From NCBI GenBank assembly GCA_026075535.2, contig AP026544.2, positions 9,734,001-9,798,000 of the forward strand: a stretch of DNA of 64,000 nt, in the 5' to 3' direction. The DNA is from Tricholoma matsutake (lineage: Eukaryota; Basidiomycota; Agaricomycetes; Agaricales; Tricholomataceae). Of the stretch, positions 9,797 to 19,275 are shown in pieces. The notes under the pieces were generated by a model. That model did no database searches. It worked only from the letters and a program-made list of their open reading frames with translations, and was not told where the DNA came from. Made by a program: the position numbers and the translations under genes. Within the stretch, counting starts at the first letter, position 1, and each line of letters starts with the position of its first letter.

Positions 9797-10689
9797 GGTG
9801 ACATGGCACTGTTGTGTGTGTGTGTCGTTAGCTGTCGTCGTCCATTGTTATCAGTAGTTTATAACCTGAAAAAGAAGAAATATAATCAATTAGTTTACAA
9901 AAAACAAGAAATGAAACACAAGAAAACTTACTATAGGCCCAAATGATGATTCACATCGTTTGGGCCATGCTATGGTGGTGGTTGGATCGTCCTATAGTTT
10001 AAAATTAGATGTGTCATGAGTATTCAACAAGGTCAGATGATTACTCACCTGACCAAAATCTGGGTACCAGCATCCCCATACATACCCATAACACTGTGGA
10101 AAAGGGTATGGTGTTGCCTGGGTATGGCAATTCCATACCCATACCCATGCCCATGGATACCCATGACCAGAAACACACGGTGTTACCCATACCTGTGCTG
10201 TGCCCTAACCCTTGTGTTTTTGGGCTAAGGGTATGAGGGGTAAGGGTAGGGGTTTGGAAGTTCATACCCTTGCATACCCCTGTACCCTTAGTAAGGGTAC
10301 AGGGGTATGCCAGGGGTATGCTTATGTAAGTATATCATTTGATTTTTTAAGCTACAAAGACTCATATTCAAGATTTTTTTTTTTTAATTCAGATTTTGGG
10401 ATTGTCCAACATGATAATGGCTTTCATATGTTGATAAGAGGTATTAATATGTGATATTAATAGTAAATATAATAGTTATCAACACTTTTCAAATGAATTT
10501 TGCTCTAAATATGTTGATTTTGTGCCAAACTCTTGTATCCTTGACAAACCCTCCCATTACCCTTGGCAACCCTTATATGTTTCCATACCCTTACCCCTAA
10601 GGGTAGGGTGTTCAGGGGTAGGGGTAAGGGTATGAGATTCGACACCCAGGGGTAACCCCTGCCTTGCCCTATTTGCAGCCTCCAGCCAA

Positions 10690-11062
10690 TTGTCGAGGGT
10701 GTTTTGTACCCCCCCCACCCTCCCTCACTACATTCAACCCAAATATGGCCTGGATATTGCTGTTACCAACATCAGCAATATCCCTTAGCCATGCTTCTGG
10801 AAACCTACCCCGTAGTTGGGGATAGGTAACACTAAAAAGGGCTAGTAAGGGAAAAGATCAATATAACACTCATGTCAAATCACCAATGTGACAGGACAAT
10901 GATGTGGTATTAGGAGTAGACAATAATACAAGCATAAAGGGTAAGTGGAATATATGGGGGAAAGGAAGAATGGGGAAAAGTGATATGATGTGTGGTTAAT
11001 ATGGTCAGTTCTTGAACCATGTACAAATAAGAGTCAATGATGTGTACATAAGCAGGCTTACA
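10690..11062 (-). repeat. Probable 3' LTR of gypsy-2 (end undefined)
   Basis: On the minus strand, after the gypsy-2 coding end, a polypurine tract AAGAGTGGGAGGG is followed by TGTAAGCCTGC at 11062. That is the classical start of an LTR. No second copy exists in the window, so the other end cannot be placed. The region otherwise has no ORF of note. Confidence 0.5.
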
Positions 11063-11189
11063 CCCTCCCACTCTTAGAGAAGTGTCCGGGTGAGAAAAGA
11101 AAAATATAAGGATAAGCAGTTCTGAAATAAAAAGCCAACCTGTCATCAACCAAATGATGGATGCATTAAAAAACCCAGTGGGAAAAAGC

Positions 11190-11611
11190 TACTATGTCCC
11201 CTCTGCCTTATGAGACTGCCAAATGTCCAGCACTTCGCAATCCATGAGTTTGCATTGAGGAAGCTATAGGTCATTGCCTTCCATGTAGCCAGCCCATCAT
11301 ACCAGGTATTGATAACTGCAACCTCTTCTTCTCTCGTCAATGATCTTCTTGATCCAGTATTCTTCCATTCCATCTTCGGTCAATACCGGTCCAGGTCATT
11401 CATGTTCCTGGGAAGGAAATAGTGTTGCATCATTGTTGATATGTTGCTTCAGCAGCAAGGCATGGAAACTCGGGAAAGTGTCAGGGCAGTTAGGAAGGTG
11501 TGAGGTGTAAGAGGATGTTTCTGGGAACACCTTTGTGACAGTGTAGAGACCATCCTATCAAGGGAAGAATTTGGCTCCGCAAGACTTATTGCCAGCTTTG
11601 TATTCTTGACA
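11190..11611 (-). pseudogene. gypsy-2 integrase tail and chromodomain
   Basis: Downstream of integrase, with frameshifts, the minus strand encodes a chromodomain-like stretch: IKKIIDERRRG, SYQYLV, stop, WAGYMEGNDL, stop, DCEVLDIWQSHK (about 11375-11200). It matches the usual order of conserved tryptophans and the ExLD helix. At least two stops are present. Confidence 0.75.
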
Positions 11612-12868
11612 TCAGTGTAGAGTAGTGAGCATGACTTTATTGCCTACAGTGTAAGCATCTTCATCACCTTGGGATTTGTTTGTATAGAAGGCTTGTAGTA
11701 CTTTGGCACCTAACAAGGTGTCTCTAGCATCAATGATGTCAGCCTCGATCTGCATGATGATCTTCCAAGCTGTTGTCTGTTCTGTTTCTGTCTCCCTGAT
11801 GATACCAGGGACTAAGGGAGGAATAACATGTGGACTACGTCCCATGCGAATTTGGAAACCAGAGTATCCTGTGGATGTGTTGATAGAGTTCATCATGTTG
11901 AACCGGATGATAGCTAAAGTGCGTACCCATCCCTTTTGGTTCCACTCAATGTGGAAACAGATGGATTGATTCAAAGTTTTGTTAATTTGCTTGCTAGTAC
12001 CATCTGTCTGCAGATGGTAAGCGGTTGACATCTTCAGGTGTACACCCATCAATTCATGAAGTGCTTTCCAGAGTTTGGACACAAATAGCTTATCGTGGTC
12101 ACTGATCAGTTCCAATGGTAGTCTGTTTTTGCAGTACCACTCATTGAAGAAAATCAAAGCCAAGTCTGGTGCAGTAATATCAGTCTGAGTGGGAATCAGC
12201 CAGATATTTGAACCCAGTTGGTCAGTCACAGTCAGGATGCAGTCATAACCATTGTCCTCAGGTAAAGGACCCACAAAGTCCAGGCATACTGAGTCTCCTC
12301 TATTCTCAAGGATAGGCAGTGGGTGCAGTGGTCCCTTCAGTTTGGAAGTTGAACTTTTGTTGCATTGGCATTCAGGACAAGCCAGGATGTAGGCGTTCTC
12401 AAGATCCCTCTGCATGTTTTGCCAGTAGTAGCAATTGCAAATGCTCGCATGGGACTTATTGGCCCCAAAGTGGCTGAGCGTGTCATGAGCCAGCCAGAAG
12501 AGATCCTCATGGAGTGTGCCATAGCGAGGGATCATGAGTCGGTCACTGATGAACCATAGTTTGTTCTTGAATCGGATGCCAGAGATACTTTTATCTGCTA
12601 CAGAGAGTTTCTGGGAAAAATCATCTTCTTTGTACCCCAGGCGTACATTGCGCAAGAAGGATTCATCTGCAGAGATTGCAAAAATTGTATTGCATGATTT
12701 TTTGACTTTCAACCAGTTGGCCCACCATAAAGGTGAGTCAGCAACATCCATGTCTTCGGACACCTCCTCAGATGGGTCGTCAGGTAGGTGGGAAAGGGCA
12801 TCGGCTACTGTGTTATCTTCACCACAAATGTAGTGAATAGTCATGTCGAATTGGGATAGGTGTTCCAT
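11612..12868 (-). pseudogene. gypsy-2 end of RNase H plus integrase
   Basis: A 418-codon open frame starts in the RNase H C-terminus (EDNTVADALSHLPDD) and covers the integrase zinc domain (HDTLSHFGANKSHASI ... CPECQCNK) and DDE core. Conserved residues: CLDFVGPLP (first Asp), LISDHDKLF (second Asp). In the third motif the usual TDGQTE reads TDGTSKQIN, so the catalytic Glu appears lost to Lys. The frame is long, but the enzyme is probably dead. Confidence 0.88.
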
Positions 12869-12880
12869 CCAATGGGCCCA

Positions 12881-13261
12881 TCACCATGATAAGTCTTTCT
12901 GAGTATCAAAGTTTTCTAGAGTTCTATGATCTGTGTACACAATGAATTGTGAGCCCAGCAGGTCAGAGTGCCACTTCTTTAGAGCACGAACAATTGCTAG
13001 CATTTCCTTTTTGTGCACCGGGTAGTTCTTTTGTGCATCATTGAGTTGCATCGAATCAAATGCTACTGGCCGAGCACTTTCCCAAGTAGGGCCCCAGCTT
13101 AACACCACGCCAGTGTGTTTATTGCTGGCATTGCATGTAACAAAGATTTTTTTGTCTCCAGGGTTCATGTGATCGATCACTGTAAGGAACTCCCTGCTGA
13201 CTACAAGACCTTTGATTGCCTCAAAGGCGAACTGGTGTTTGGAAGTCCAAGTGTTTCTCAC
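12881..13261 (-). pseudogene. gypsy-2 RNase H N-terminal part
   Basis: Contains VTCNASNKHTGVVLS, where the usual catalytic Asp of the DAS motif is Asn (GAT to AAT after C, a CpG change). Also LNDAQKNYPVHKKEML and VYTDHRTLENF, the standard later motifs. It ends at a stop (TGG-type codon lost) at about 12881. Confidence 0.85.
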
Positions 13262-14315
13262 ACTCTTTCATAGTCAGAGGTGTAAGGGTCGTGGTGTGTT
13301 CTGCCAGGTTGGGTAGGAAAGTGGCGATATAATGCACCAAGCCTAGAAAGCTTCTTACATCGGTAGCAGAATTTGGTGTAGGCCAATTTAGGATCTTGTC
13401 CACCTTGGATGAGCACACTTAAATCCCCTCCTGAGAGATCTGGTGTCCCAGGAAGATCAGTTCTGCAAGGTAGAATTTCGACTTTTTTGGATTGCAGTGC
13501 AGTCGATCCCTGCGCAGCGCACTCAGAACTTGTTTGATGTGTTCACTGTGCTCCGCCAAAGTGTCCAAATAGATCACAATGTTGTCCAGATCAATGTGGC
13601 AAAAAAATCCCTAGAAAAGGACATAGACAAGCAGTAATGCATTGCTGATGGACGGGAGGAGAGTTACGGAGTCCTTGAGGCACCACAACCCACTCGTACA
13701 GGCCCAGAGGTGTTGTGACAGCAGTGAGATGGATGCTCTCAGGGTCCATTTTTGTGTGGAAAAAACTGTCAGTAATGTCCACTTTGCTCCACTTTGCCAT
13801 GCCCAGCATCTGCAATCATATCATTGATGTGCAGTGGATGAGAATTGGTGATAGTATTTGTGTTAAGCTGACGGTAGTCATTTACCCAATGTGGGAGGAC
13901 AGTATTATCAGCCTTAGGAACCAGGAAAGCAGGTGATGCATGTTCTGACAAGGATGGACAGATGTGCCCAGCTTCTAAGTGTCGTTGAATCAGAATACTC
14001 CAAGCCTCATGTAACTTTCATGGGCATGAGTGGCTTCTAGTGGAGATAGTTTTCTCTGCATCTTTTAATTTTTTTGCATTGCACCGTATCCGGCATTTCA
14101 TCCACATGTGGGATTGGTTTGAACACATCTGCATATGTTTCATGAACCTGTTCGTTCATTTTTTTCAGATGTTCAACAGCTGCTAATTGTTCTATACCCC
14201 CACAAATAGCAGCAATTACATCGATGCAGTTTACACACTCACAATGGGCATCTATCAATGGCCAGCACATAGCGCAGATCTCTTTCAACTCATTTAGCAA
14301 AGGTTTTCTGTTCAC
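13262..14315 (-). pseudogene. gypsy-2 reverse transcriptase with linker
   Basis: From 14315 down: linker NEQVHETYADVFKPIPHVDEMPD, then SPAFLVPKAD, NDYRQLNTNTITNSHPL, WSKVDITDSFFHTKMD, VVPQGLRNSPPVHQQ. The catalytic box reads DLDNIVIYLD (about 13575), again Asp to Asn in a CpG context. FLGLVHYIATFLPNLAEH closes the connection. Stops and frameshifts split it into four pieces. Confidence 0.85.
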
Positions 14316-14336
14316 GATATTTGTTGAAATAACCTC

Positions 14337-14822
14337 TCATAATTTTACAATAGGCTTATGTACAGGTGGGGCTACAGGGTGTAGGAGGTCAAAGTTCGAA
14401 TTCATGTCTATCGCAGAACCATCATGGACATTTACCATGACATTATTATGGTGCAGAAAAGGGAGTCCAAGGATTATCGGGTGGCACAAGCCAGGTGCAA
14501 CAAGTGTGCAAACAGTAGAAGCAGAATACCAATTACTATGGTCATGCAATTTGAGTTTTACCCAATGGGTAAGTGAAATCTGAGGAGTCGTATTTGAGCC
14601 ATTGAAAAATGCGCCAGAAACAGGAAATGGTTGGTGAAGTAAGCGAATCAGCAATTGCAAGTGAGAGACAAGCTCATGGTCAATCAAAACTGGACCAGAG
14701 CCATGGTCAATTAAAGCCTCAACAGGTATACGAGAGATAGAGGAAGGATTGTGGCTTTCAACAGTGCATTTCCACACAAGGTGGGGTGAAAAGAAAGGTA
14801 TGTGTGTGCTTACCTGTACCAT
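14337..14822 (-). pseudogene. gypsy-2 protease
   Basis: Retropepsin-like domain with active-site ALIDHGSGPVLIDHEL (Asp-His-Gly-Ser in place of the usual Asp-Ser-Gly) and the IILGLPFLHHNN block. It is one open 161-codon frame. Upstream on the minus strand TTTTGTTTAG precedes it, which could act as a splice acceptor joining it to sequence from the neighbouring repeat. That is only a possibility. Confidence 0.8.
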
Positions 14823-14830
14823 AGATAGAA

Positions 14831-15640
14831 CCTAAACAAAAAAAAGAGTCAGTTCAAACAAAACAACAAAGAACATCTTAAACAATGTGACCATTTACAT
14901 TGAGGGTCGCATCTTGTGTACCCATACCCCTACCCGTGCCTACCCTTGGTCCATACCTGCATGGGTTGGTATACCCCTGCCATAAACTAGTTGCCTTTGA
15001 AGCCCTCAAAACCTGTAAATTAATAAAACTTAATTTAGTTGAAGTAAAAGAACAAGAAGTGAAGATAAAAACTTACAAGGGGCCCAAATGACGATGTTTA
15101 AGTGAATTAAAATACCGTGAGAATAGAGTGCCCCATGGGGTGCTCACATGACTTATTCTATACAAGTGAATTAACTTAGAATAATAACCACCTTCAATGA
15201 CACCGCCATCCTCCCTTTCACCTCTCTATTACCACCTTTCCACTCCATCAACATCCACCACCATGACTCCCATGCACATTCCCATGCCAGCAAGAGCCAC
15301 CAATGGCTGCCAATGAACCCTCTTGGGTGCAATGCAGGCCCAAATGATGATTGCATCGTTTGGGCCCTAGGTAAGTTCATTTCTCTGTTCCTTGTTCTTT
15401 TCAACTAAATAATGTATTTTGTTCATTTTTAGGAAGTATACTACTGCCAGAGACATGTGCCAACACGATACTATCATACACCCATGACTGAAACAATGGG
15501 ATGATGGGATGATGGGGATGAGACAACATGGATAATGAGGAGGCCCCAGGGACTTTCTGTACATATTAGTTTTTTCTTTTGTAGTTATTTTGTACATACG
15601 AAAGAACATATAAACCCTAATTACTCAAACTCAGTAGATA
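14831..15640. repeat. Hairpin/intron repeat fragments (copy D)
   Basis: Two units face apart. On the minus strand GTAAGTTTTT...CAACTAAAT...TTTACAG (15076 down to 15013) lies by a GGGCCCAAATGACGATG half palindrome. On the plus strand the palindrome 15329-15367 (GGCCCAAATGATGATTGC and complement) is followed by intron 15371-15432 (GTAAGT...CAACTAAAT...TTTTTAG). GGGTA words (14925-14985) match the 8.8-10.7 kb transposon family. A near-palindrome around CCCCATGGGG lies at 15132. No coding function seen. Confidence 0.5.
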
Positions 15641-15659
15641 AGTTGTAAAGACCCAAAAA

Positions 15660-16030
15660 ACTAGTATGCCAACAATAGTAATGAAGTAAGTAAACAATTG
15701 TAATGAGGTTAGTAACAAGTCAATAACAGTTTGTAATGAAGTAAGTAAACAATTTGTAATGAGATTAGTAACAGGTCAATAACAGTTTGTAATGAAGTAA
15801 GTAAGCAATTGTAATGAGGTTAGTAAAAAGCCAATAACAGTTTGTAATGAAGTAAGTAAATAATTGTAATGAGGTTAGTAACAAGTCAATAACAGTTTGT
15901 AATGAAGTAAGTAAATAATTGTAATGAGGTTAGTAACAAGTCAATAACAGTTTGTAATGAAGTAAGTAACAAGTCAATTACAGTTTGTAATGAAGTAAGT
16001 AAACAATTTGTAAACAGGTAAGTTTGTAAT
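15660..16030 (+). repeat. 55-bp satellite, about six copies
   Basis: Tandem unit TAACAGTTTGTAATGAAG plus TAAGTAAACAATTGTAATGA and a GGTTAGTAACAAGTCAA tail. Unit starts at 15724, 15780, 15835, 15890 and 15945 give periods of 55-56 bp. Related but degenerate words continue to about 16130. Confidence 0.85.
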
Positions 16031-16369
16031 AAAGTAAGTAAACAATTGGTATTGAGGCTAGTAACTGGTCAATTACCATTTGCAATGAATTCAGTAACAC
16101 TTTTGTAATGGACTCAGTAACAATTTTTGCAGTTGTAGGGACTTTGCGCATGAAAAAAGCCTGATGCGATATAGTGGACACCTAGTTTCACGCCTCGTGG
16201 TTTCCAGCCATAATACAACCAAACAAAACCCCTTGCCTTCTACAAGAGAAGTAATGACTTCCTCTTTACTACTTGTTATTTTGTAAGTCTTTTGTTAGTA
16301 AATGTATTGACAGTGGGTAACAAATGTCATATTTACAGGCTGGCAGTATCAACAAGCTTCCAATACTGC

Positions 16370-16600
16370 ACTACAAAGTTGTTTACTGACTTCAATACAA
16401 ACAATTACTAACCATGACTGTCTCAATACAAACTTATTACAAACAATTACTAACTGCCTCAATACAAACTACAAACAGGTTACTGACTTCAATACAAACT
16501 GTTACAAGCAATTACCAACTTCAATACAAACTATTACTAACAGATTACTGACTTCAATCACAAACTTGTTCAATACAAGCCATTACTCATGAACCCAGGG
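16370..16600 (-). repeat. Inverted copies of the satellite word
   Basis: GTTACTGACTTCAATACAAAC-like words repeat about seven times in the opposite orientation to the 15.66-16.13 kb block. A third short block in plus orientation lies at 16845-16930. Inverted arrays around a 250-bp centre resemble the two subterminal arrays of a transposon. Confidence 0.55.
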
Positions 16601-17160
16601 ACCCCCCTTTATGCTATACTTATAGTCTAATATAATAATATTAGTAGCTGCATCAACAAGCTGCTACTGTGCTACACTAACTTTGTAAGTCCTTTGTTAG
16701 TCAATGCATTTACAGTTTCAATTAATGTTATATTTGCAGCCTAATTCTGTCTGTGTATTAACAAGCTATTACTACTTACTCATGGATTTTTTCAAGTCCT
16801 GTAGTGACTGATGAAGAACTCATCAAGTTCGTAAGTAGTAATGGTTTGTATTGAAGTTAGTAACATATTTGTAACAATTATAATGAAGTTGGTAAAGAAA
16901 TTTGTAGTGATGTTAGTGACATCTTTAGGGCAGGCCTTTGTGCATGGGATATTTCTGATGAGGCTATCCAGGAAGCATATGAATCATACATTCCTGAGGT
17001 GTCCTGGAGCATTTTGGACTGAAAATCACTACCCTGAAGACTGGCAAATAATGGCACTTTACTTACAAAGTGCCCATGGTAGACAATAGCCTTGGATGCC
17101 CTGGCATGTCCCAAGGCATCCTAGGGTAACCCAGGATACCCTGGGGACAAAAGCAATTTT
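16601..17160 (+). other. Possible exon remnant and GGCATCC/CCCTGG words
   Basis: At 16930-17030 one plus frame reads CAWDISDEAIQEAYESYIPE without interruption. It sits after intron-like TTTGCAG signals, so it may be part of a broken gene I do not recognise. From 17085 to 17150 palindromic CCAAGGCATCC/GGATACCCTGG words occur, another short subterminal-like array. Confidence 0.25.
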
Positions 17161-17169
17161 CCTGATGTA

Positions 17170-18060
17170 CAATCCTAACTCCAGAGGTTTCCCTCTGTCC
17201 TCCTTTGGGAATTGCCCTCTTGCCACCACCCAAGATTCCCATTTTGTCTGGACCCAGCTCAACTCACTCCAAACCATGGTTGAAGGTCTATCTCAAACTG
17301 TGAATAAACTTATTCTGGATCACCAGGACCTGTCAAACAGCTTTCTGTTGCTCAAGCCTCATTAACAAATACCATTGCCAACATCCTTACCATCCAGATG
17401 GCCAGTACACAGCTCACCCTCACTCAGGCCAAATCAAATAACCTCCTGTCCTCCCTTTCCACTGTCAACCTCCTGCTTATAATGACCTCAGATGACAATG
17501 CACAAGTTGCGGTCAATCACCATGTTGCTGACCTTGACCGTTGACTCACTTTATCCTCTGACAACATTGCTTGCCTCCAGCTGGAAATGAGCAATCTTTA
17601 CTCCAGCCTAATATCCCCAGAAGATCTGGGTTTTGGAAATTGCCATGGGTGCCACTGCCACCACCGGTGCCAAGGCATTCAAACTTAAACCAAACTCAGT
17701 ACTTTGAGTCTGCTAAGATGACCAGTGCACCCCCTCCCCCCAAAATAGGATGTGAGGGTTTATTTGGTCCCCAGGATGTGCTGGGAGGCATGTGCAGGAT
17801 ACTCACAAGGCAGACCAGTGCTCGCTTGGTGATGACTCAGGGCAACAAACTGTCTCAGCACCTGCCATGACCACCACTGCAAGCAACCACTTGTAGGGTG
17901 GGTATGGGGAATGGCTTGGGTGGCAAGAAGGACTGGGAGGAGAATGACAGCAAGAGAACAAGGTGACTGGCCAACATCCATTGATGGAACAGTGGGATGA
18001 CAATGGAGACAACAGTGCCCAACACTCATCCCTTGAACCCCTCCCTTTGCACAAGATTTT
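17170..18060 (+). pseudogene. Broken ORF with heptad-like leucines, perhaps gag-like
   Basis: A discontinuous plus-strand frame (LNSLQTMVEGLSQTVNKLIL, then LTNTIANILTIQMAS and TQLTLTQAKSNNLLSSLSTV) has the leucine spacing of a coiled coil, as in N-termini of some LTR gags or LINE ORF1. Stops occur every 30-60 codons and no zinc knuckle or RT follows. Function unassigned. 18061-18228 holds nothing I can name. Confidence 0.3.
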
Positions 18061-18228
18061 TGATTAGTTTTGCTGCCCCAGTACTTAGTAATGTTGCTGC
18101 CTCCCTGGCTTTCAGTGGGTCAAATAAACTTCTTATAATTCATGTCATAGCTACATGAAATTAGTCAAATAGTATTGCTTCCCAGACCTCTCAGATCAGA
18201 TGTGGACACTTGTGGGACTGGTGGCAGT

Positions 18229-18304
18229 GGAGATTTAGATTGGCAGGTTAAAGTCAAGTCTATATCGACATAGACTCACCTTTAACCTGCCAATCTAAAT
18301 CTCC
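18229..18304. repeat. 76-bp palindrome at the truncated 5' LTR
   Basis: Perfect 25-bp arms (18229-18253 and 18280-18304, GGAGATTTAGATTGGCAG and complement) surround a loop that is itself palindromic (AGTCTAT/ATAGACT). The right arm is normal LTR sequence, also present once at 28812-28836. The left arm is an inverted duplicate. The missing LTR 5' part (about 310 bp) has thus been replaced by a fold-back copy. Confidence 0.9.
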
Positions 18305-18633
18305 TTCTACTCCTACCTCAGTTCTCTAAGAGTCTGATCTCCATTCGACTCGACTTCTAATCTCCCTCTGAAGTTCTAATCTCATCTGAACTTAACCCAA
18401 GTCCCTCCATACTCCTTCCTGCATTTACCCGCACTTCCCTGCTTCTACCTCCAAACCTTTGTCCTGAAATTAGGACACCAGACGAGGTGAAGGGCGCAGC
18501 TTCTTACAAGCTGAAGCCAAGTCCTTTCTGTTTTTCCCCCCACAGAATCCACCATGACCCAACAACCTTCCACTATCATCACCCATAGGGTCCAATTGGA
18601 TTCTGACATACCTTCTAGGATCAGTTCTTAACA
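18254..18633 (+). repeat. 5' LTR of gypsy-3, 5'-truncated
   Basis: Nearly identical to 28790-29154 and ends in the same CAGTTCTTAACA. About 310 bp of its upstream part (U3) is missing. Confidence 0.9.
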
Positions 18634-18966
18634 GTATATATGAACTCACACTTCACTCATCTCATCCTCTCTATGACCCCTACTGAGATCTGCCAGTGCA
18701 CAACCAGAAATTCCCAATGCCCTGGTACTATTCCTCGGATCTCTGCAACTCAGTGATCCATCCTTCCTGACCCTCAACCCACCACTACTTTTGGAGTGTC
18801 TTCCAGACCCTCAAACATCTTCCAATAAATCGGCTCAGGAGCCCCCTCAATCAGTGCCAATCTCATGTCCACCTGTGCCCTGCACCCTTCTGCCAACCTG
18901 GAAGGTTTTTGATCAAGAACTCCCCTTGAGTATGTAGGGGGCATCAACCAGCCTGAACACTTTGGG

Positions 18967-19275
18967 TTGGAAGATCCTGGTCTAGAGGATGGACCCCCTG
19001 GTGGACCTGACAACCCTAGTGGTCCTGATGGCCCTGGAGGTGACCCCGATCCCAATGATCCAGATGATCAACCTCCAGCGGTGGAAAACCCTGATCCAGG
19101 GGATAGGTTCATAGATGTCCTTTACAACCTCTCAGAGAGTATCTGCACCCTTCACCAGAACAACACACCCAAGACCGAAAAAATCAAAGGTTGTGACCCC
19201 GACACTTTCGATGGCGCCAATCCAAAGAAACTTAGAGACTCCCTAGTCTCCTGCAATCTTCATTTCTGCAACTGT
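18967..19275 (+). pseudogene. gypsy-3 gag, first fragment
   Basis: Acidic Pro/Gly/Asp linker (about 19000-19110), then FIDVLYNLSESICTL and DPDTFDGANPKKLRDSLVSC, the start of the capsid domain. The frame stops exactly where the solo LTR begins and resumes at about 20595. Confidence 0.85.

Larger units (their letters stand above)
8782..10670. mobile_element. 1.9-kb TIR transposon with 9-bp target duplication
   Basis: Left end TAAGACAAGGCAGGGGTA and right end (complement) AGGGCAAGGCAGGGGTTA form a TIR of about 17 bp. A perfect 9-bp direct repeat ATTTGCAGC flanks it (8773-8781, 10671-10679). Both subterminal regions (8790-8955; 10080-10330 and 10555-10660) are packed with GGGTA/TACCC words in both orientations, resembling transposase-binding arrays. 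The interior holds CCCCTC hairpins, GAGCA-NN-TGCTC hairpins and two minus-strand introns, but no transposase ORF. It is non-autonomous. A 9-bp duplication is typical of Mutator-like elements, but superfamily assignment is inference. Confidence 0.8.
11062..14830 (-). mobile_element. gypsy-2: 5'-truncated Ty3/gypsy chromovirus
   Basis: Minus-strand order protease, linker, RT, RNase H, integrase, chromodomain, then a candidate 3' LTR. No gag or 5' LTR is found. The upstream boundary at about 14830 abuts a hairpin/intron repeat fragment. Frames are broken repeatedly. Confidence 0.88.

Noticed and set aside
8790..10660. GGGTA/TACCC tracts as telomeric sequence
   Set aside because: Words are irregular, occur in both orientations and sit within a transposon bounded by 9-bp duplicates. 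The usual fungal telomere unit TTAGGG is not tandemly present.
15660..16030. Regularly spaced repeats as a possible CRISPR array
   Set aside because: The unit is a continuous 55-bp tandem without unique spacers, in a eukaryotic context and with no cas genes.
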